Shown here one piece after another: positions 33,310 to 46,690 of a stretch of DNA of 64,000 nt (positions are counted from its first letter, which is position 1; each line of letters starts with the position of its first letter). The notes under the pieces are model-generated. The model did not search any database, was not told the DNA's origin, and saw nothing but the letters and a program-made list of their open reading frames with translations. The position numbers and the translations under genes are program-made. Origin of the DNA: Cynocephalus volans (taxonomy: Eukaryota > Chordata > Mammalia > Dermoptera > Cynocephalidae); the NCBI RefSeq assembly GCF_027409185.1, contig NC_084463.1, positions 66,015,852-66,079,851 on the forward strand, read 5' to 3'.

Positions 33310-33324
33310 CATAGGTAACATTTT

Positions 33325-36300
33325 AAACTGACTTATTTTACATTTTATTCTGTTGCATCAACAACTACTATTACAATGTACTATCAGAGGTCTGAAAAGT
33401 GTGGTAAATAAATAAATTTATGTGTGTAGCACAGATAGTAGATATATTGCTGAATTTTGACAGTTTAATTCACTTATAGTACAAATGGTTTGAATGTCAG
33501 CTAACAATGACCAACATTAACCAGGCTGTGGCAACCACTTATAGAAAAGCAATAAGAATTTTATATTTTAAATAGTTCCACCTTATTTTTATTTGTTTTA
33601 AGTAATAATGTATAGTTCAAAAATTCAGCTCTTGAAATGCCCTAAATAAAATTCTCTACACCCAAAAAAACATGACCAAAGAAAGATAATGTATATACAT
33701 ATATTAATATACAATTCCATGTCTATGTGGAGATAATTCTACCATCCAGTCATCTATCTATGTAGAATACTACACTGTAAAATGAAATAGGAGCTTGTTC
33801 ATATGCGGTGAGTTTTTCCATTTTTGGTTTGTGTTCTAGTAATTTTGGGGGCGTGTAAGGTCTTGTAGCCTCAGGTTTTTTAAGTTCTTTCCAGTAGAAT
33901 CACCTCTGTTCATCCCCTGAGTTCTCCAGCTTGTACTCTCAGCCAGACTTTCACCATTATTGGTTGGCCAAATGCTGCATTGCCAAGTTTCTGGCATCAG
34001 CTAAGGCTTCGATTTTAACTGGCTCAGATAGAACCTGACACCAAGATTCATTTTTGGAACCTTGAGGCTATAAAATCCCATTAGACCTCTTTAGTCATGC
34101 TTAGAATTCTTAATCACTGTCCTGAAAATAAGCCTTTCGGTTTGACCACCTTCTGGTGGACCTTCATTCCCATATTGCTCAACACTGCTTCTTGTGGACC
34201 CATTCAATTTCTCCTTCCTTTCTTACCTATCCCAGTGATCGCTGTGCCTACAGAAACCCATTATCCACAATAAGTATTCTGCCAGCTATATTCTCAACTA
34301 GACACCAAGTAGTTCTCCAAGTAGTTCTCCAACTCCTTGCATTAATTGAATCCTATTATACATTAGAAGATTGTTTATGTCAGCAAGCTTTTTCAGTGAG
34401 GAGTCATATAGTAAATATTTTAGGCTTTGTGGTCCACACATTTTCTGTCACAGTTAATCCACTCTGCCATTGTAGCACAAAAACAGCCATTGACAATATA
34501 TAAATGAATGATCATAGCTGTGTTTCAAAAAAATTTAATTTACAAAGCAGGCATCAGGCCAGATTTGGGAGCTGGAATTTGCTTATAAAGTGTCAGACAC
34601 TGGGCAAAATATTTCACATACATTATATAAAATCAATTCTCAAAACAATTCAATATGATGGGTATCATGATCTTCATATGAGGAAAATGTGACTTTTGGA
34701 AATTAAGTAATTAAAGTCACACAATTAAGTGTCAGTTGAGATCTGAATTTTGTGCTGTCAAACTCCAAAGAACATTAAGCAAAAGAATGCAATTAACTCA
34801 TTTAAGGTAAGGGTATTTGGCGCTTATTTTTGGCGTTGAAAATAGAGAGATTGAGAATAAATAGACTATTTCCTCAAGAAACTGTAGTGGTAGAAACCTT
34901 CATGTTATCAAATAAATACAATGCAACATAATGCAGTAATAAAAAAAATGTGCAAGGTAATATGGTAACAAACAGGAGAGAAATATTAACTTCCTTGACA
35001 GAGGTCTTTACAGATAAAGGAACACTTCAAGCTGGATCTTAAAGAATAATTTGAAATCAACCAGGTGGAAAAAAATGTAAAGGGTATCCCAGTTAGAAAA
35101 AGTACCACATGCATATTACAGAGACACACTTCAGGTTCATGGTTCTACAACATTAGAGAACAAAGGTAGAGGACAGGGAATGTTAGGAGATGAAACTAGT
35201 GATCTGGTGGAGGGCAAATCTTCAAGAATACTGAATGACATCTATGGAATTTGTATATTTTTAATAGGAAATACAGAGATTTTATAGAGTTTTATGGCCT
35301 GTTATACATTTCAGAAAGAGGAAGCTCTCAGGTTACTGGAAATGACAACGTTTGGGATCAACAAAACAAAGGAAATAGCAGAATCTCTGAGGAAAGAGAC
35401 TGAATGAAGGCCTAGAAACATATGGGTAGGAGAAGAAAGAACAAATTCAAGAAAAATATCAGAAGTTGAAGTGTGAGAATTTAGAAATGTGTTATATGCA
35501 GGAGTGTGGAAAGTGGAGGAATAACGGCTTCCTGATTACTCAGATCTCTGTTGAGAAGACGGTGAGACTGGCGATGCCACCGTAGAAGTAAACGAATTAG
35601 GAAGGAAAACATTTCTGTGGGAAGACAACGTACTCAATTGTGAAATGGTGAGTTTCAGATCATAAAGAGAGGATTTCTAGTGACTTAGATTCTGAGATTC
35701 AAATATAAGTTTACTGGTAGGAATGAGTGATATGAAGATACACCTAGAACACAAGGTGGGGAGAGAAAGGATCCAACAAAGGAAATCAGAGAGGAAGAAA
35801 CCAACTGGGACATAGAGAGGTGTCCCCTAAGCCAAGGCAAGAGGACATTTTAAGAGAGAGTAGAAATGAAAAACAAAAAGTTTCAAATAGGGCAGAAACC
35901 AATAGAGACATTGGATTAGTGGCTTAAACACAATTTCACTGAAATTTTTAAGGTAGAAATCAATTAATGATTTTGTTAAATAATTTAAATTGTCTTTATG
36001 AATTCAACTTTGTTTCCCAAATGCTGTATGTTTATAAACTGACTTCTATTAAAATTTCTGTGTATATCTATATAAATAATTTTCATTCTTTGTTTTGGAG
36101 TTGGTTTTGGGGTTTGACCTATTTTTAGAAGACTAAAGAATAGGTGGTCCCATTTTCAATATGCCTTATAATGATATTTGATAATAAAATACAGTCATCA
36201 GTAGCTTTATTTTTCTCATTAGAACACTTGCCCTCAGATTTATGGGGAACAAAAGAAAAAAAATTTTTTTCTAATTGTTACTTGTAATTGACTCTCATGC

Positions 36301-37569
36301 TTACTATTCCTATGTTAGGATTCCACATGATTTTAACTAGTTATTTTCTTAGTAGTAATTAAAATACTCATTTATTTTTACTTTATCTGCTAAACATGTA
36401 CCACATTTAATAAAAAATATTCCACATTTACACTATTGTTAAAATTCAAAGAAATGACTTTAAACTTTAGTTGCTTGACTTTTCTGAATCAAATAAATTT
36501 ATGTTCATAGCAAAAAATTTTTAAATGCCAATTTTGTAGTAAATGTACTTAATTGTCAATAGTAGAGAAAATTAATAATTTCAGGATAAAATCTAATTTT
36601 TATTTTTTTAACTTGGCTTACAAAAATCATTGTAAAAGAACAGAAGCATTTAGAAATAACATTCCAGAAGTCATGCACTTTAGACTGAAATTGTTTCCTA
36701 TTCTGAAATGATGAAAACATTGATGATTGTGCCCATTTTAAGATTTGACAGGTCATAAGATTCCTTTGCAACCATGCAATAATGAATTACTAATTAATAA
36801 TGAGAACTTGCTTCTTCAGCATGTGCATTCCTGTCCCTGAGACAGGTCAGTGTGGGATGAAATTTTTCACCCGGGTGTAGGCTGCAGGTTTCCTCACTGA
36901 GGGTATTAAGTAAAAGGTTATTTTTTTTTTAATTACCAGACCGATTTTTGTGAAGTAAAATGGTTGGCTAATTTTATTATGTCTCTTTTTGTATAGGTGA
37001 TTACTTAGGGGGAAACATTGTTAATCAGCATTTATTTTTAGAACAGTCTGAATGAGCTCAACACACTTATTGAGCATAAGGAATGAAAAAAAATGCTGTG
37101 AAAATAAGAGTAAGGCTCCTACCCACACAGAATACAGATTATAGTATCTATGCAGAATATAGCCACATGAAATTAGCTACAAGACATTTAGTTCCAAAGG
37201 GATCCCATATCATTATTACTAGGAATATCATCATCTCTCAGTTATGTTTCCTTCCAAACCCTCTAGAAATAGCTGCTCAATCAATTCAGGGTTAAAAAAT
37301 AAATTTAATTACCAAACATAATATTTAATTTTGTACCTGCAGCCTGAGTGTAGGAATTATGAAAAAATGTCTATAAATGTTCATCTATCTTGCTCCTAAT
37401 ATCTATGAAATCTTCCTATTCCTATCTCTGTCTGCAGTCCCTCTCCTGGAATCCAAGTACATACTCTCAGAAACAAACAAACAAAAATTTCCTCTAGTGA
37501 GGTTTGCTCTCGATCATCACCTCTGCATTCCTCCCATCTCGCACCTTAACTTTTATCACAGGTAGACTA
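33325..37569. other. Intergenic DNA with sparse old repeats
   Basis: 34575-34760 is MIR-like (-). 34950-35420 looks like the unresolved ancient repeat class ('tccttgacagaggtctttacagataaagg', 'caagctggatcttaaagaataattt'). No gene is recognised; the 115-codon frame at 34156-34503 has no motif. Confidence 0.45.
34575..34760 (-). mobile_element. MIR-like SINE
   Basis: 'gtcagacactgggcaaaatatttcacatacattatataa...atgaggaaaatgtgacttttggaaattaagtaattaaagtcacaca' matches the antisense MIR core. Confidence 0.65.
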
Positions 37570-38025
37570 AGTTGGATGTTAATTTAAAATGGCCAAAAAC
37601 TCCTTGCCACTTTTTCCTTGAAAGGTGGAGTTTTTTCTCTACTGCTTTAGTTTGGGCTGGCCCAATGACTTGTTTTCACCAATAGAATATGGCAGTACAA
37701 ATCCTATGTAAACATAAAGGCTGAATCATAAGAGATCTGCAGCTTACATTTTTGAGCACTTGGGTGTTCCTTCCCTTGGAATCCAGCTGCCATACTGTGA
37801 GAAGCTCAAGCCATTTGAATAGGCTATGTGAAAGAGAACCAAGGCATTCTGTTCAGCAGTGCCATCTGAGATCCCAGACAACAGCTAGCACCAGCTATAG
37901 CCATTCAAATAAACTGTCTTGGACGTTCTAGCCCAGTGGAGCCTCCAGATGATTGCAGAATTAGTTGCCATCTGATCCAATATGGCAGAAAAGCCACCCA
38001 GTTAACACTAAATCATGAGAGATTC
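37570..38025 (+). mobile_element. Old MLT1-type LTR (MaLR)
   Basis: 'ttggaatccagctgccatactgtgagaagctcaagcc', 'gagaaccaaggcattctg', 'acaacagctagcaccagct', 'gatgattgcagaattagttgcc' and 'cagaaaagccacccag' follow the order of the oldest MLT1 LTRs. The right end is eroded. Confidence 0.75.
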
Positions 38026-38029
38026 TGTA

Positions 38030-38190
38030 ACTATAACTATATGACGTATCACTATATGACTTTGGGCCAGGTATTAAACTTGCCTAAACCTCAGCTTCCC
38101 CCTCTGTAAATAACACCTCCTTCTTACAGTTGCTGTGAGGATTAAGTTAAACAATGTGTAGCCCACTACCTGATCCACATTAGGTATTTA
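38030..38190 (+). mobile_element. MIR-like SINE
   Basis: 'atatgactttgggccaggtattaaacttgcctaaacctcagcttccccctctgtaaataac' then 'ttgctgtgaggattaag' match the sense MIR core. Confidence 0.8.
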
Positions 38191-40325
38191 AAAACACTAG
38201 TTTCCTTTCCATTTACCACATACCATTGTAGCCAAATGTTCAGTTTTTTCTTTCTCTTACTCTCAGTTATATATATTCCCATCTTGTTACCTGTCAAAAG
38301 ATTGAAAAAGGCAACCTTTGAACAAATAAGCTGACTGACAAACATAAATAATTTTCCTTGATGTTTGCCTGTTGTCAAGCCATCCTTCCAATTTCTCTCT
38401 ATTTCAAAATGTGACTCTTACAACTCTTAGTGCAGGTACCAGTGAATTTCACTAGAATACGCCTGAGCTGCCAATTTTTTTTATAGTACCAAGTAGCTCA
38501 TGGAGGGAAAGGATAGTACGACTACCAATTATACTTCTCACATCCTTCAACACTAATACCTATTAATTCGTTATTTCTCTTCCCCTACCTCCCATTCATG
38601 GCCTCACTAGACATTGAAAATGTCCTTGATAATTTGATAATCCAAACCATTGCTCCTGATAGTTTCTCCTTCCAAGAATGTATTATTTCTCTGCTCTCAG
38701 CAATTCCTCTCTTCAATAAATATTCTGCCATTATACATATTTCAAAACCCAGTGTAATTATCCACCTCTTTTAGAAAGCTTCCTAAATATAGTCCATCTC
38801 ATGATAATCTTTCCTTTTTTGGAATTCAGAAAATTTAGATTCCACAAATAGGGGAGAACAAATAATAGGGAAATATTTTGTGACATGTCTTTTGTCTTTA
38901 TGTTGTTATATAACTGTTCCATGAATACTTTTATTTACTCAGCCAGATTAGAAGCTTCTTAAGAGCAAAGTGTAACATTTACAAAAATGCATGATATTGA
39001 GTAACTTATACATTCTTAAAACCTGTAAAATGAAGGTTATAAAACCATTCTTTCTAGGTTACTGGAAATCAGTGAGAAAAACATATAAAATTCATAGTTT
39101 AACACATTATTATGTTCAATATAAACCTGTTAATTTCTTTTTTATGTGCTTAGTTTTGGTGGTTCGTTTGTTTGTTTGTTTTTAATACAGTGTCCAACAA
39201 GTTCTTGTTAGGCAATGGATTGAAAGCCATGATGTTTGACTAAGCTCTTGATGTGTTCACAATGTGAATTAGAAAATACTGTTGTGCAGGACTGATCTGA
39301 TCTATACGAAAAGTAGGCAGCTACTATATAGATGATACGTGAAATACCAACATCTGTTTCTTACTTCAGTCATTATTTCTTTCAAGAAGATCCTGATAAA
39401 ATCAAATATCCTTTGGAGTTCTAAACTTCACAAGCTTACTTATGATTATTTTAGTTTCAACACAGAAAATAAAATCACATGTGTAAGAATGATGTTCAGC
39501 TCTTAAACACAGGCCTAAAATAAGGATCCTGGGCAAATGAGTACAACATGAATGTACTAAAAACATCAGTAAACAGTGGTAGAGAGCAGCAAAACAGAAC
39601 CAATGGAAGAAGAGTGGGAAAAAAGATGGGCTAAATCAGCACAAGTCAAAATTTACCTACTTTGTAATTTTTATGACATCCTTTTATTGAAAAGGAAGTT
39701 ATCCACAGCAAGAATACTTTGTGTGCTAGTCAAAGCAAGTTGCCAACTGCTTGGATAGCTATTCAGGGCCATCTATATGTAGCCTCTGCACATATGTCCT
39801 TGGTTCAGCATCTAACCTAGGTAGTGTGATGTAAGAAAAAGAAAACCAGGGTTAGCGCACCGAGCACGCATGCATGACACTGCCTTTTGTGGCTCAGTTT
39901 TATAGACTCTGCAGAACCAGAGCCACTGCTCAGAAGTAAAAACTTTGGCTACCACCTGGTGCTGATCGGCCTCCGATAGATATGAAGCCAGCCAATGAAT
40001 ACTGAGTTTGAACAAGATTATGTCTTTGGTCTTTATCAATTCTCAGATATCTCTTAATTACCTAATAGGAAGGAACAAACATTATATCTTTCGTTATGAA
40101 TATTTAAGTTCTAGGAGCAAAGCACAGAGTGTGGGTACCATAATGGATGACCAGGAAAGCAGTGCCATTGTGTATGAAAGATCCCAGCCACATGTAAAGA
40201 TCGTCAGGGGTCTGTTGATCACAAGAAGCTTAGTTTGTTAAGATGGCTGAGCAATGAATAGCACAACATTGACCAGACTATCCGTATTTCTCAAAGGGAA
40301 AATTTAGAGAAAGGTACTTGTAGTT

Positions 40326-40327
40326 TT

Positions 40328-40387
<60 letters not shown>

Positions 40388-40390
40388 TTT
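40326..40390. repeat. (TTTA)n microsatellite
   Basis: About 16 copies of the tetranucleotide TTTA/ATTT with no interruption. Confidence 0.98.
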
Positions 40391-42319
40391 GAAGGTGGGA
40401 GTGGCAAGCAGAGAAGGTAGACAAAGCGGTTTTAGCGTTAAGTTAGTAAAAATGGTCTGGGCAGGGGTTGGTCGGAATTGATAAACAGGTGAAATAGTGG
40501 GTCAATGGTCTTCTCTCAAACACATGAGTTCAGAGTTAGGATAAACCAATTCATGTGTAATCTTCTCTTGGAACATATGGGTCTGAATGAGGTGATGTTA
40601 TAACAATTTCAGCTTATATGAATTTTGTTGGATGCTGTAATTGAGTACAGTTTATTTGTTATGCAAATCATAGTAGTTTGTTTTGTAAATTGTCATATCT
40701 ATTTTGACTTGTCTAAACGTATGTACTAAGCCCTTAAAAGAGACTTTTTGCCTTACTGCACTGGTGGATTTCCAGCAAGAGAGAATAAGAAGAAAATATT
40801 TTTGTATTTGAAAGGAAGATTCCAAACTTTTGTGTGAAAAACCAACGCTGTTGTTGTTTTAGTCATTCCATCCAGATAGTTTACTGAGAAAATATCTGGT
40901 GAAAATATGTCAAGTATCAATACACCGAGGGTAGTTTTCACTTCTGGTATATATAAGATGTATTTTTATACAAGGACTATTGCCAGTAACATCTGGTATT
41001 GTGAATGATTCAGCCATAGTTTATCATTGTTCCCTAACAATATCATCAGAGTGACTGGAAATTCTGGCATATTTCTAAGGAAGGGACTGTGAGCATCTGG
41101 ATTATGATAGAAGCAATGATATACACTTTGAGGAATAAAACAAATAGGTCTTTTTACTCCTGATGTGCTGACAGGAAGAATGTGAAATATTTTAGAAAAG
41201 AGGTAAGATAGCAAATGAATGTAGCAACTACACTGCTACTGCAATACCTGGGAATCCCTTAATTCCATAACAAAGAAAATGAGCAGGAAACACAGGGATA
41301 CAGGGCACAGTTTGCAATCAACCATTATAAATATCTCCAAGAAAGCTTGGCTATGAAAACATGTCTCCAGCTTTATTATTACAATCATATTAAAGAAAAA
41401 TAATTCCTCATTTTCTCTATTAAGAAACCATTGCTCAGGTAAGAAAAAAGGTCTTTTCTAAGTAATGAAGTATATTTGTCCATCAGCACTTGAATAAATA
41501 TATGACTTGCTGGTTTCAAATACTAGCTAAAGCAAAGTACCATATATAGAAATAATCCCAACGCATAGGCAATTAGAATCAGTATGATTTAAAATCACAG
41601 CATATGCAAAAATCTATTACTGTCATTTATTTCATGAAGTGTACAACTTACCACTATTTGGAGAGAACAATTGTTCTTTTTTTCCCCCCAATGGCCAAAT
41701 GACCTTGCTAAAAGTCGAATAATGACTCAGTTGTCCTTTAGGGCTTACCATGCTTTTACATGTGCTCTTTAAAATTTGATCCTCACAAGAACCTCGTGAG
41801 TAGACTGAATCTTTGTTAGTCAAGAATATTTTAATTTCAGGAAACTCAACTCAAACTACTTTAAGAAAAAAGAGAAAATAATTGGTTCATGTAACTAGGA
41901 AATCCAAGGGATGCGATTGCTTTCAGCATGGATGGATCCAGGGACTTATGGAGATATAACTCTCTTTCCTTCCCTTTACAGTGCTTTGGCTTCATGTTCA
42001 TTCTCCATTGGGTAAGAAATACGGCCACTGCAGTAGCTATTATCTCTATACAGCTTCCCTCCAAAAGGTAGAGAACCGTTTCTCTCTGTCGTGTACATAT
42101 CAAATCTCATAGTAAGTCTCTGAGTGGCCTTGCTTAGGTCAGGTTCTCACCTCTGAACCACTTACTATGGCCAGAGGAATAAGTTACTGTGATTGTCCAC
42201 CCTGGGTCATGTGGTCATGCCTGTAGCTGTGAGAAGGAGTGGTGATAACACCTGCATCATCACCACATTATGCAGGGAAAGATTGATTCTTCAAGTAAAG
42301 AAGTACCGAACAGATAAAG

Positions 42320-42850
42320 TAGGTCTAATACAGCCTCCATTGATACCCTGAGCATCAAGTTTAATTTCCTTTATTGAATGATAAGGTTCATCTTGATCTA
42401 ACTGCAGATGATCTCTCTCCAATCTTATCTACTCTACTCTTAGATACACCCCTCAAGCACTAAATGTCTTTTGGTTCCTTAAGGCCCCTTGATTTCACTC
42501 ATCTCCAGGTTTTCTACCTCTTTCCCACTGGGGTGTTCCTATTCATCCCTCAATTTTATCTTTGATGAGAAATCTTTATGCCTTTCCTTTAACCCCATCT
42601 ACTTTTAGGACCTGAGTCCTGCTGTCATCAGCTCTTGAAGTTCTCTGTATTTGTACAAACTTAGCTCTTACACTATATATACATATACATATATACATAT
42701 ATATATGTATGTGTGTGTGTATATATATATATATATACTTGTCTACCTGGTTTTTAGCCTGATAGATCATAAGCCTCAAGGGCATAGTTATTATCTATTA
42801 CTGCACCCTATGCCTATCAGTCTTCCATAAATATCTATTGAATAAAAAAC
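42320..42850 (+). mobile_element. L2-like LINE 3' region split by (AT)n
   Basis: L2-type sequence ending 'gatcataagcctcaagggcatag...taaatatctattgaataaa' surrounds a TA-rich simple repeat at 42676-42738. Confidence 0.6.
42676..42738. repeat. (TA)n/(TG)n simple repeat
   Basis: ATATACATATA and GTGTGTGTATATATA units, visible directly. Confidence 0.95.
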
Positions 42851-43331
42851 TTAGCACTAGATAAATCATGAGAACCCAGGTGCAATTTTACTGAAGTATA
42901 TCAGTCGAAGTAAATGAAAAGACATAGTGGTCAAGATAAATCCACTACCACAGAGTGTGTAGGAGTACCACAATTCAGCAATTTCACACTGGATGTAGAA
43001 CTCAGTTCCTGGCTGTGCAATATTCCCATTTGACTGTCGATGATCTTGAGTGTCTCCTGCACATTTCCTAATGAAAAAGAGCATCCCTCAAGGGTGGAGA
43101 GAAAAGATGTGTTAAGTATAAATAAGAAGTCTGAATTAATGGAATATGTGTAATTATAAGTCGTTGCTACTCTATCCTGATTTTTAAGGAAGCTTAAACT
43201 TAAGCAAATGAAGTAGGATGCAATAGTCATATTTTATGCTGGCAGTTATTTTAAAAGTTCAGGGGTATGGTTAGAAGGAAATCACTTTCCTTTCCTATAA
43301 AATCCTACTTTGCAGCCTTGGATTCTTCTTT

Positions 43332-43553
43332 TTTTTTTTTTTCAGGGCTTTTTTTTATTTCTTTTTTTTAATTTTTATTTTATTTTTTATTTTTTTAAAT
43401 TTTATTTTCTCAATATACATTGTGGCTGATTATTGCTCCCCATCACCAAAACCTCCCTCCCTTCTCCCTCCCCCCCCCAACAATGTCCTTTCTGTTTGCT
43501 TGTCGTATCAACTTCAAGTAATTGTGGTTGTTATATCTTCTCCCCCCCCCCGG

Positions 43554-43607
<54 letters not shown>

Positions 43608-44135
43608 TTATATATTAATTTTTAGCTCCTACCAATAAGTGAGAACATGTGGTATTTCTCTTTCTGTGCCTGACTTGTTTCACTTAATATAATTCTCTCG
43701 AGGTCCATCCATGTTGTTGCAAATGGCAGTATTTCATTCATTTTTATAGCTGAGTAGTATTCCATTGTGTAGATGTACCACATTTTCCGTATCCACTCAT
43801 CTGATGATGGACATTTGGGCTGGTTCCAACTCTTGGCTATTGTAAAGAGTGCTGTGATGAACATTGGGGAACAGGTATACCTTCGACTTGATGATTTCCA
43901 TTCCTCTGGGTATATTCCCAACAGTGGGATAGCTGGGTCGTATGGTCGATCTATCTGCAGTTGTTTGAGGAACCTCCATACCAAACTATACTACAAAGCT
44001 ATAATAACCAAAACAGTATGGTACTGGCATAAAAATAGACACACTGACCAATGGAATAGAATAGAGAATCCAGAAATCAACCCACACACTTACTGCCATC
44101 TGATCTTTGACAAAGGCACCAAGCCTATTCACTGG
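43332..44135 (-). mobile_element. Young L1 insertion with a 5' inversion (twin priming)
   Basis: 43332-43984 is minus-strand L1: an A-rich tail read as poly-T, the 3' UTR with a (TG)n tract, and the last 120 or so codons of ORF2p ([13 protein letters not shown], then [29 protein letters not shown]). From about 43985 to 44135 the sequence becomes plus-strand ORF2 (SYNNQN-type 'aagctataataaccaaaac', then 'atctgatctttgacaaaggc'). The element is thus inverted in its 5' part. GGATTCTTCTTT flanks it at 43320-43331 and 44136-44147. Known: this is the hallmark of twin priming during target-primed reverse transcription. No intact ORF. Confidence 0.93.
43557..43604. repeat. (TG)n microsatellite in the L1 3' UTR
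   Basis: About 24 TG dinucleotides, preceded by a C10 run at 43542-43551. It lies inside the young L1. Confidence 0.98.
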
Positions 44136-44689
44136 GGATTCTTCTTTGCTATATCTCTGCCTCCCTATTTTCCTGTTTTCTTTTATGGAGAGGAACAAGA
44201 TTCTTCATTCCTTTTTGCTGGAAAATGCTATATTCTTTCTTCCTCTTCAATGGACAGAAATTCTCTCTTGTTCAGTGGCTATCTTCTTCCCCTCTGGCTT
44301 TCCCAGTCCATTTCCATTCCCCAGCATGTCCCTCCCCATATACAGCCTTTTTAAATTTTACTTTATTATTATTTTTAAAACAGCCACATTCTTCACTTAT
44401 GCTCCTTTAGCTGAACTTCAAAAATTTCTAGGAGTCTTCATGGGAACAGCTTGCTTCTATCCTTTTCTCAACCATAGATGATGCAAACATTTGACACAAA
44501 CCTCTGATGCAAACATTTTCACCTATATGTAAATTAATGTCCTTTCCTATTGCCTCTTCCCATAGTTCTTTGTTGCTATCATTTGTTTACCACTTACAAA
44601 CTGTATCTGTGGTAGACATTTTTGGTATTATCTGCCCAGCATCTCTTCTTTCCTAAAAGTGCTTGTCACCCCATCCCCCTTTTTTTATT

Positions 44690-45060
44690 GCTCTTAAAAC
44701 AATGTTTTATTGGGATATATTTTTACATACAATACATTTTACCAATTTTAACAGTACAATTCAAAGAGTTTCGACAAATATACAACATGGTGTATCCACC
44801 ACTCAAATCCTAATAATAAAGATTTTCATCACCCCCAAAATTTTCTTCATGCTCCTTTATAATCACTCTTCTCTTCCCACCTCTGGCAATCATTTGTCTT
44901 CTTTTTGTTACCATCGTTTTGTTTTATAAAAAAAATTTTTATAAAGTAGTTTTTTTGTGTCTGGCTTCTTTCACTCACCATAATCTCTTTTGAGATTCAT
45001 CTGTGCTGCTGTATGTGTCAATATTTCCTTCTATTCACATGGTTTTAATGTCCTTGACTT
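44690..45060 (-). mobile_element. Old L1 3'-UTR fragment
   Basis: 'caatgttttattgggatatatttttacatacaatacattttacc', 'cgacaaatatacaacatggtgtatccacc' and 'tggcttctttcactcacc' are the antisense of an L1 3' end of an older (L1M-type) subfamily. Confidence 0.7.
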
Positions 45061-45384
45061 TACATGACTTTGTGACCCAAATGTTGATTGATTGGTCTAA
45101 GAAGAAGTCACTGTCCTAAGCTGAGCTCAACCAAATAGAGTTTCAGTACAGTCTCTCTGATACCTAAAGTCATAAAACAGAGAACTCACAAACTGAAGAC
45201 AGCAATATGTCCTTACAGATTCTTGAATTTGGTGCCAAGTCAAATTATTTGGACTAAAATTTAAATAAATAAGTAAAATAAAATTTCTAGATGTCCTAAG
45301 CTCTTGTTTTATTTTATCTTCCTATATGTTTGTAAAAAAAAGCCTTGTTTAGTGGTATATGAGCTTTTTTCCTCCATATTTTTG

Positions 45385-46690
45385 TATTTTATTATTATTT
45401 TCTTACTAAAAATTGTATACAGTTCAGGTGTGCAACATGGTATTTTGACATACATATGGATAGTGAAATGATTTCCACATTCAAGCAACTTACCATATTC
45501 ATATTCTCACATCATTACCTTTATTTGGTGTATTGAGAGCACCTGAAACCTACTCTCCTAGCAAATTTCCATTATAACAATGCAGTATTATTAAATACAG
45601 TCATCGTTTCATACATTAAATTTCTAAACTTATGCATCCTTGGACCAACTTCTTTCCCTTTCTCCCACCTTCCTGTCCCTGGTAACCACCATTCTACTCT
45701 GTTTCTATACCTTCAACTTTTAGATTACACATATAAGTGAGATTATGTGGTATTTTTCTTTGTGTCACTTAGCATAGAGTCCTCTAGGATCATCCATGTT
45801 GTCACGTAGGAAAAAAACTCTTTCTTTTGTAAGGCTGAAAAATATTCCACTGTACATATGTATATATACACACCACAATTTCTTTATCCATTCATCCATC
45901 AATTGACACTTCAGCTGTTTTTACATGTTGGCTATTGCAATGCTACAGTGACGTGGGAATGCAGATATCTCTTCAACATACTGATTTTATATTCTGTGGG
46001 TATTTACACAGAAAAGGGATTGCTATATCAAATGGTAGGTATATTTATAATGTTTTGAGGAACATTCATACTGTTTTTCATAATGGCTGTAGTAACTTAC
46101 ATTCCCATCAGCAGTGTAAAAATTTTCCCTTTTTTCCATATCCTCACTAACACTTTTCTTTTAATTTTTGATAATAGTCATTCTAAGTATGAGGTGATTT
46201 CTCATTTTGATTTGCATTTCCCTGATGATTAGCAGTGTTGAGCACCTCTTCATATACCTCTCAGCCATTTGTATATCTTTTTTGGGGAAATATCTATTCA
46301 GATCCTTTGCTCATTTTTTAACCATGTTTTTGTTTTGTTTGGTTTGGTTATTGAGTTTTATGTGCTCCTTACATATTTTGAGTACTAACTCATTATCAGG
46401 TATATGGCTTGCAAATGATTTTCTCCTAAAACATACGTTGTCTTTTTGTTTTGTCGATTGTTTCCTTTGTATGCAAAAGCTTTTTAGTTTGATGTAGTTG
46501 CACTTGTTTGTTTTTGCTTTTGTTGCCTGAGATTTTGGTGTCATATCCAAAAAAATTACTGCTGACAGGCCAATGGTAAGTAGATTTTCCCCTGTGTTAT
46601 ATTCTAGAAATTTAATGATTTCAAGTCTTATGTTTAAGTCTTTAATCCATTTTGAGTAGATTTTTGTGTATGGTGTTGGAATTCTCTTCC
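45385..46690 (-). mobile_element. Old L1 3' half, antisense
   Basis: On minus: ORF2 end ('aatccattttgagtagatttttgtg' at the right edge, then the YLS-type 'atggctgtagtaacttacattcc') and a 3' UTR reaching 'gttcaggtgtgcaacatggtattttgacatac' at the left. 5'-truncated, with many frameshifts. Confidence 0.87.

Larger units (their letters stand above)
38026..43319. other. Intergenic DNA with old repeats and microsatellites
   Basis: 38030-38190 is MIR-like (+) and 42320-42850 is L2-like (+), both listed separately. 38590-38960 is possibly L2. 41830-42250 has the composition of another old mammalian repeat that I cannot name. A 21-base match to the NUMT lies at 41003-41023. No gene is recognised. Confidence 0.45.

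Noticed and set aside
43422..43625. Cys/Val repeat protein frames
   Set aside because: Translation of the (TG)n microsatellite.
43773..44354. 193-codon + frame spanning the young L1 and beyond
   Set aside because: It is the antisense of ORF2 joined to the inverted L1 part and then to flanking DNA; a chance fusion.
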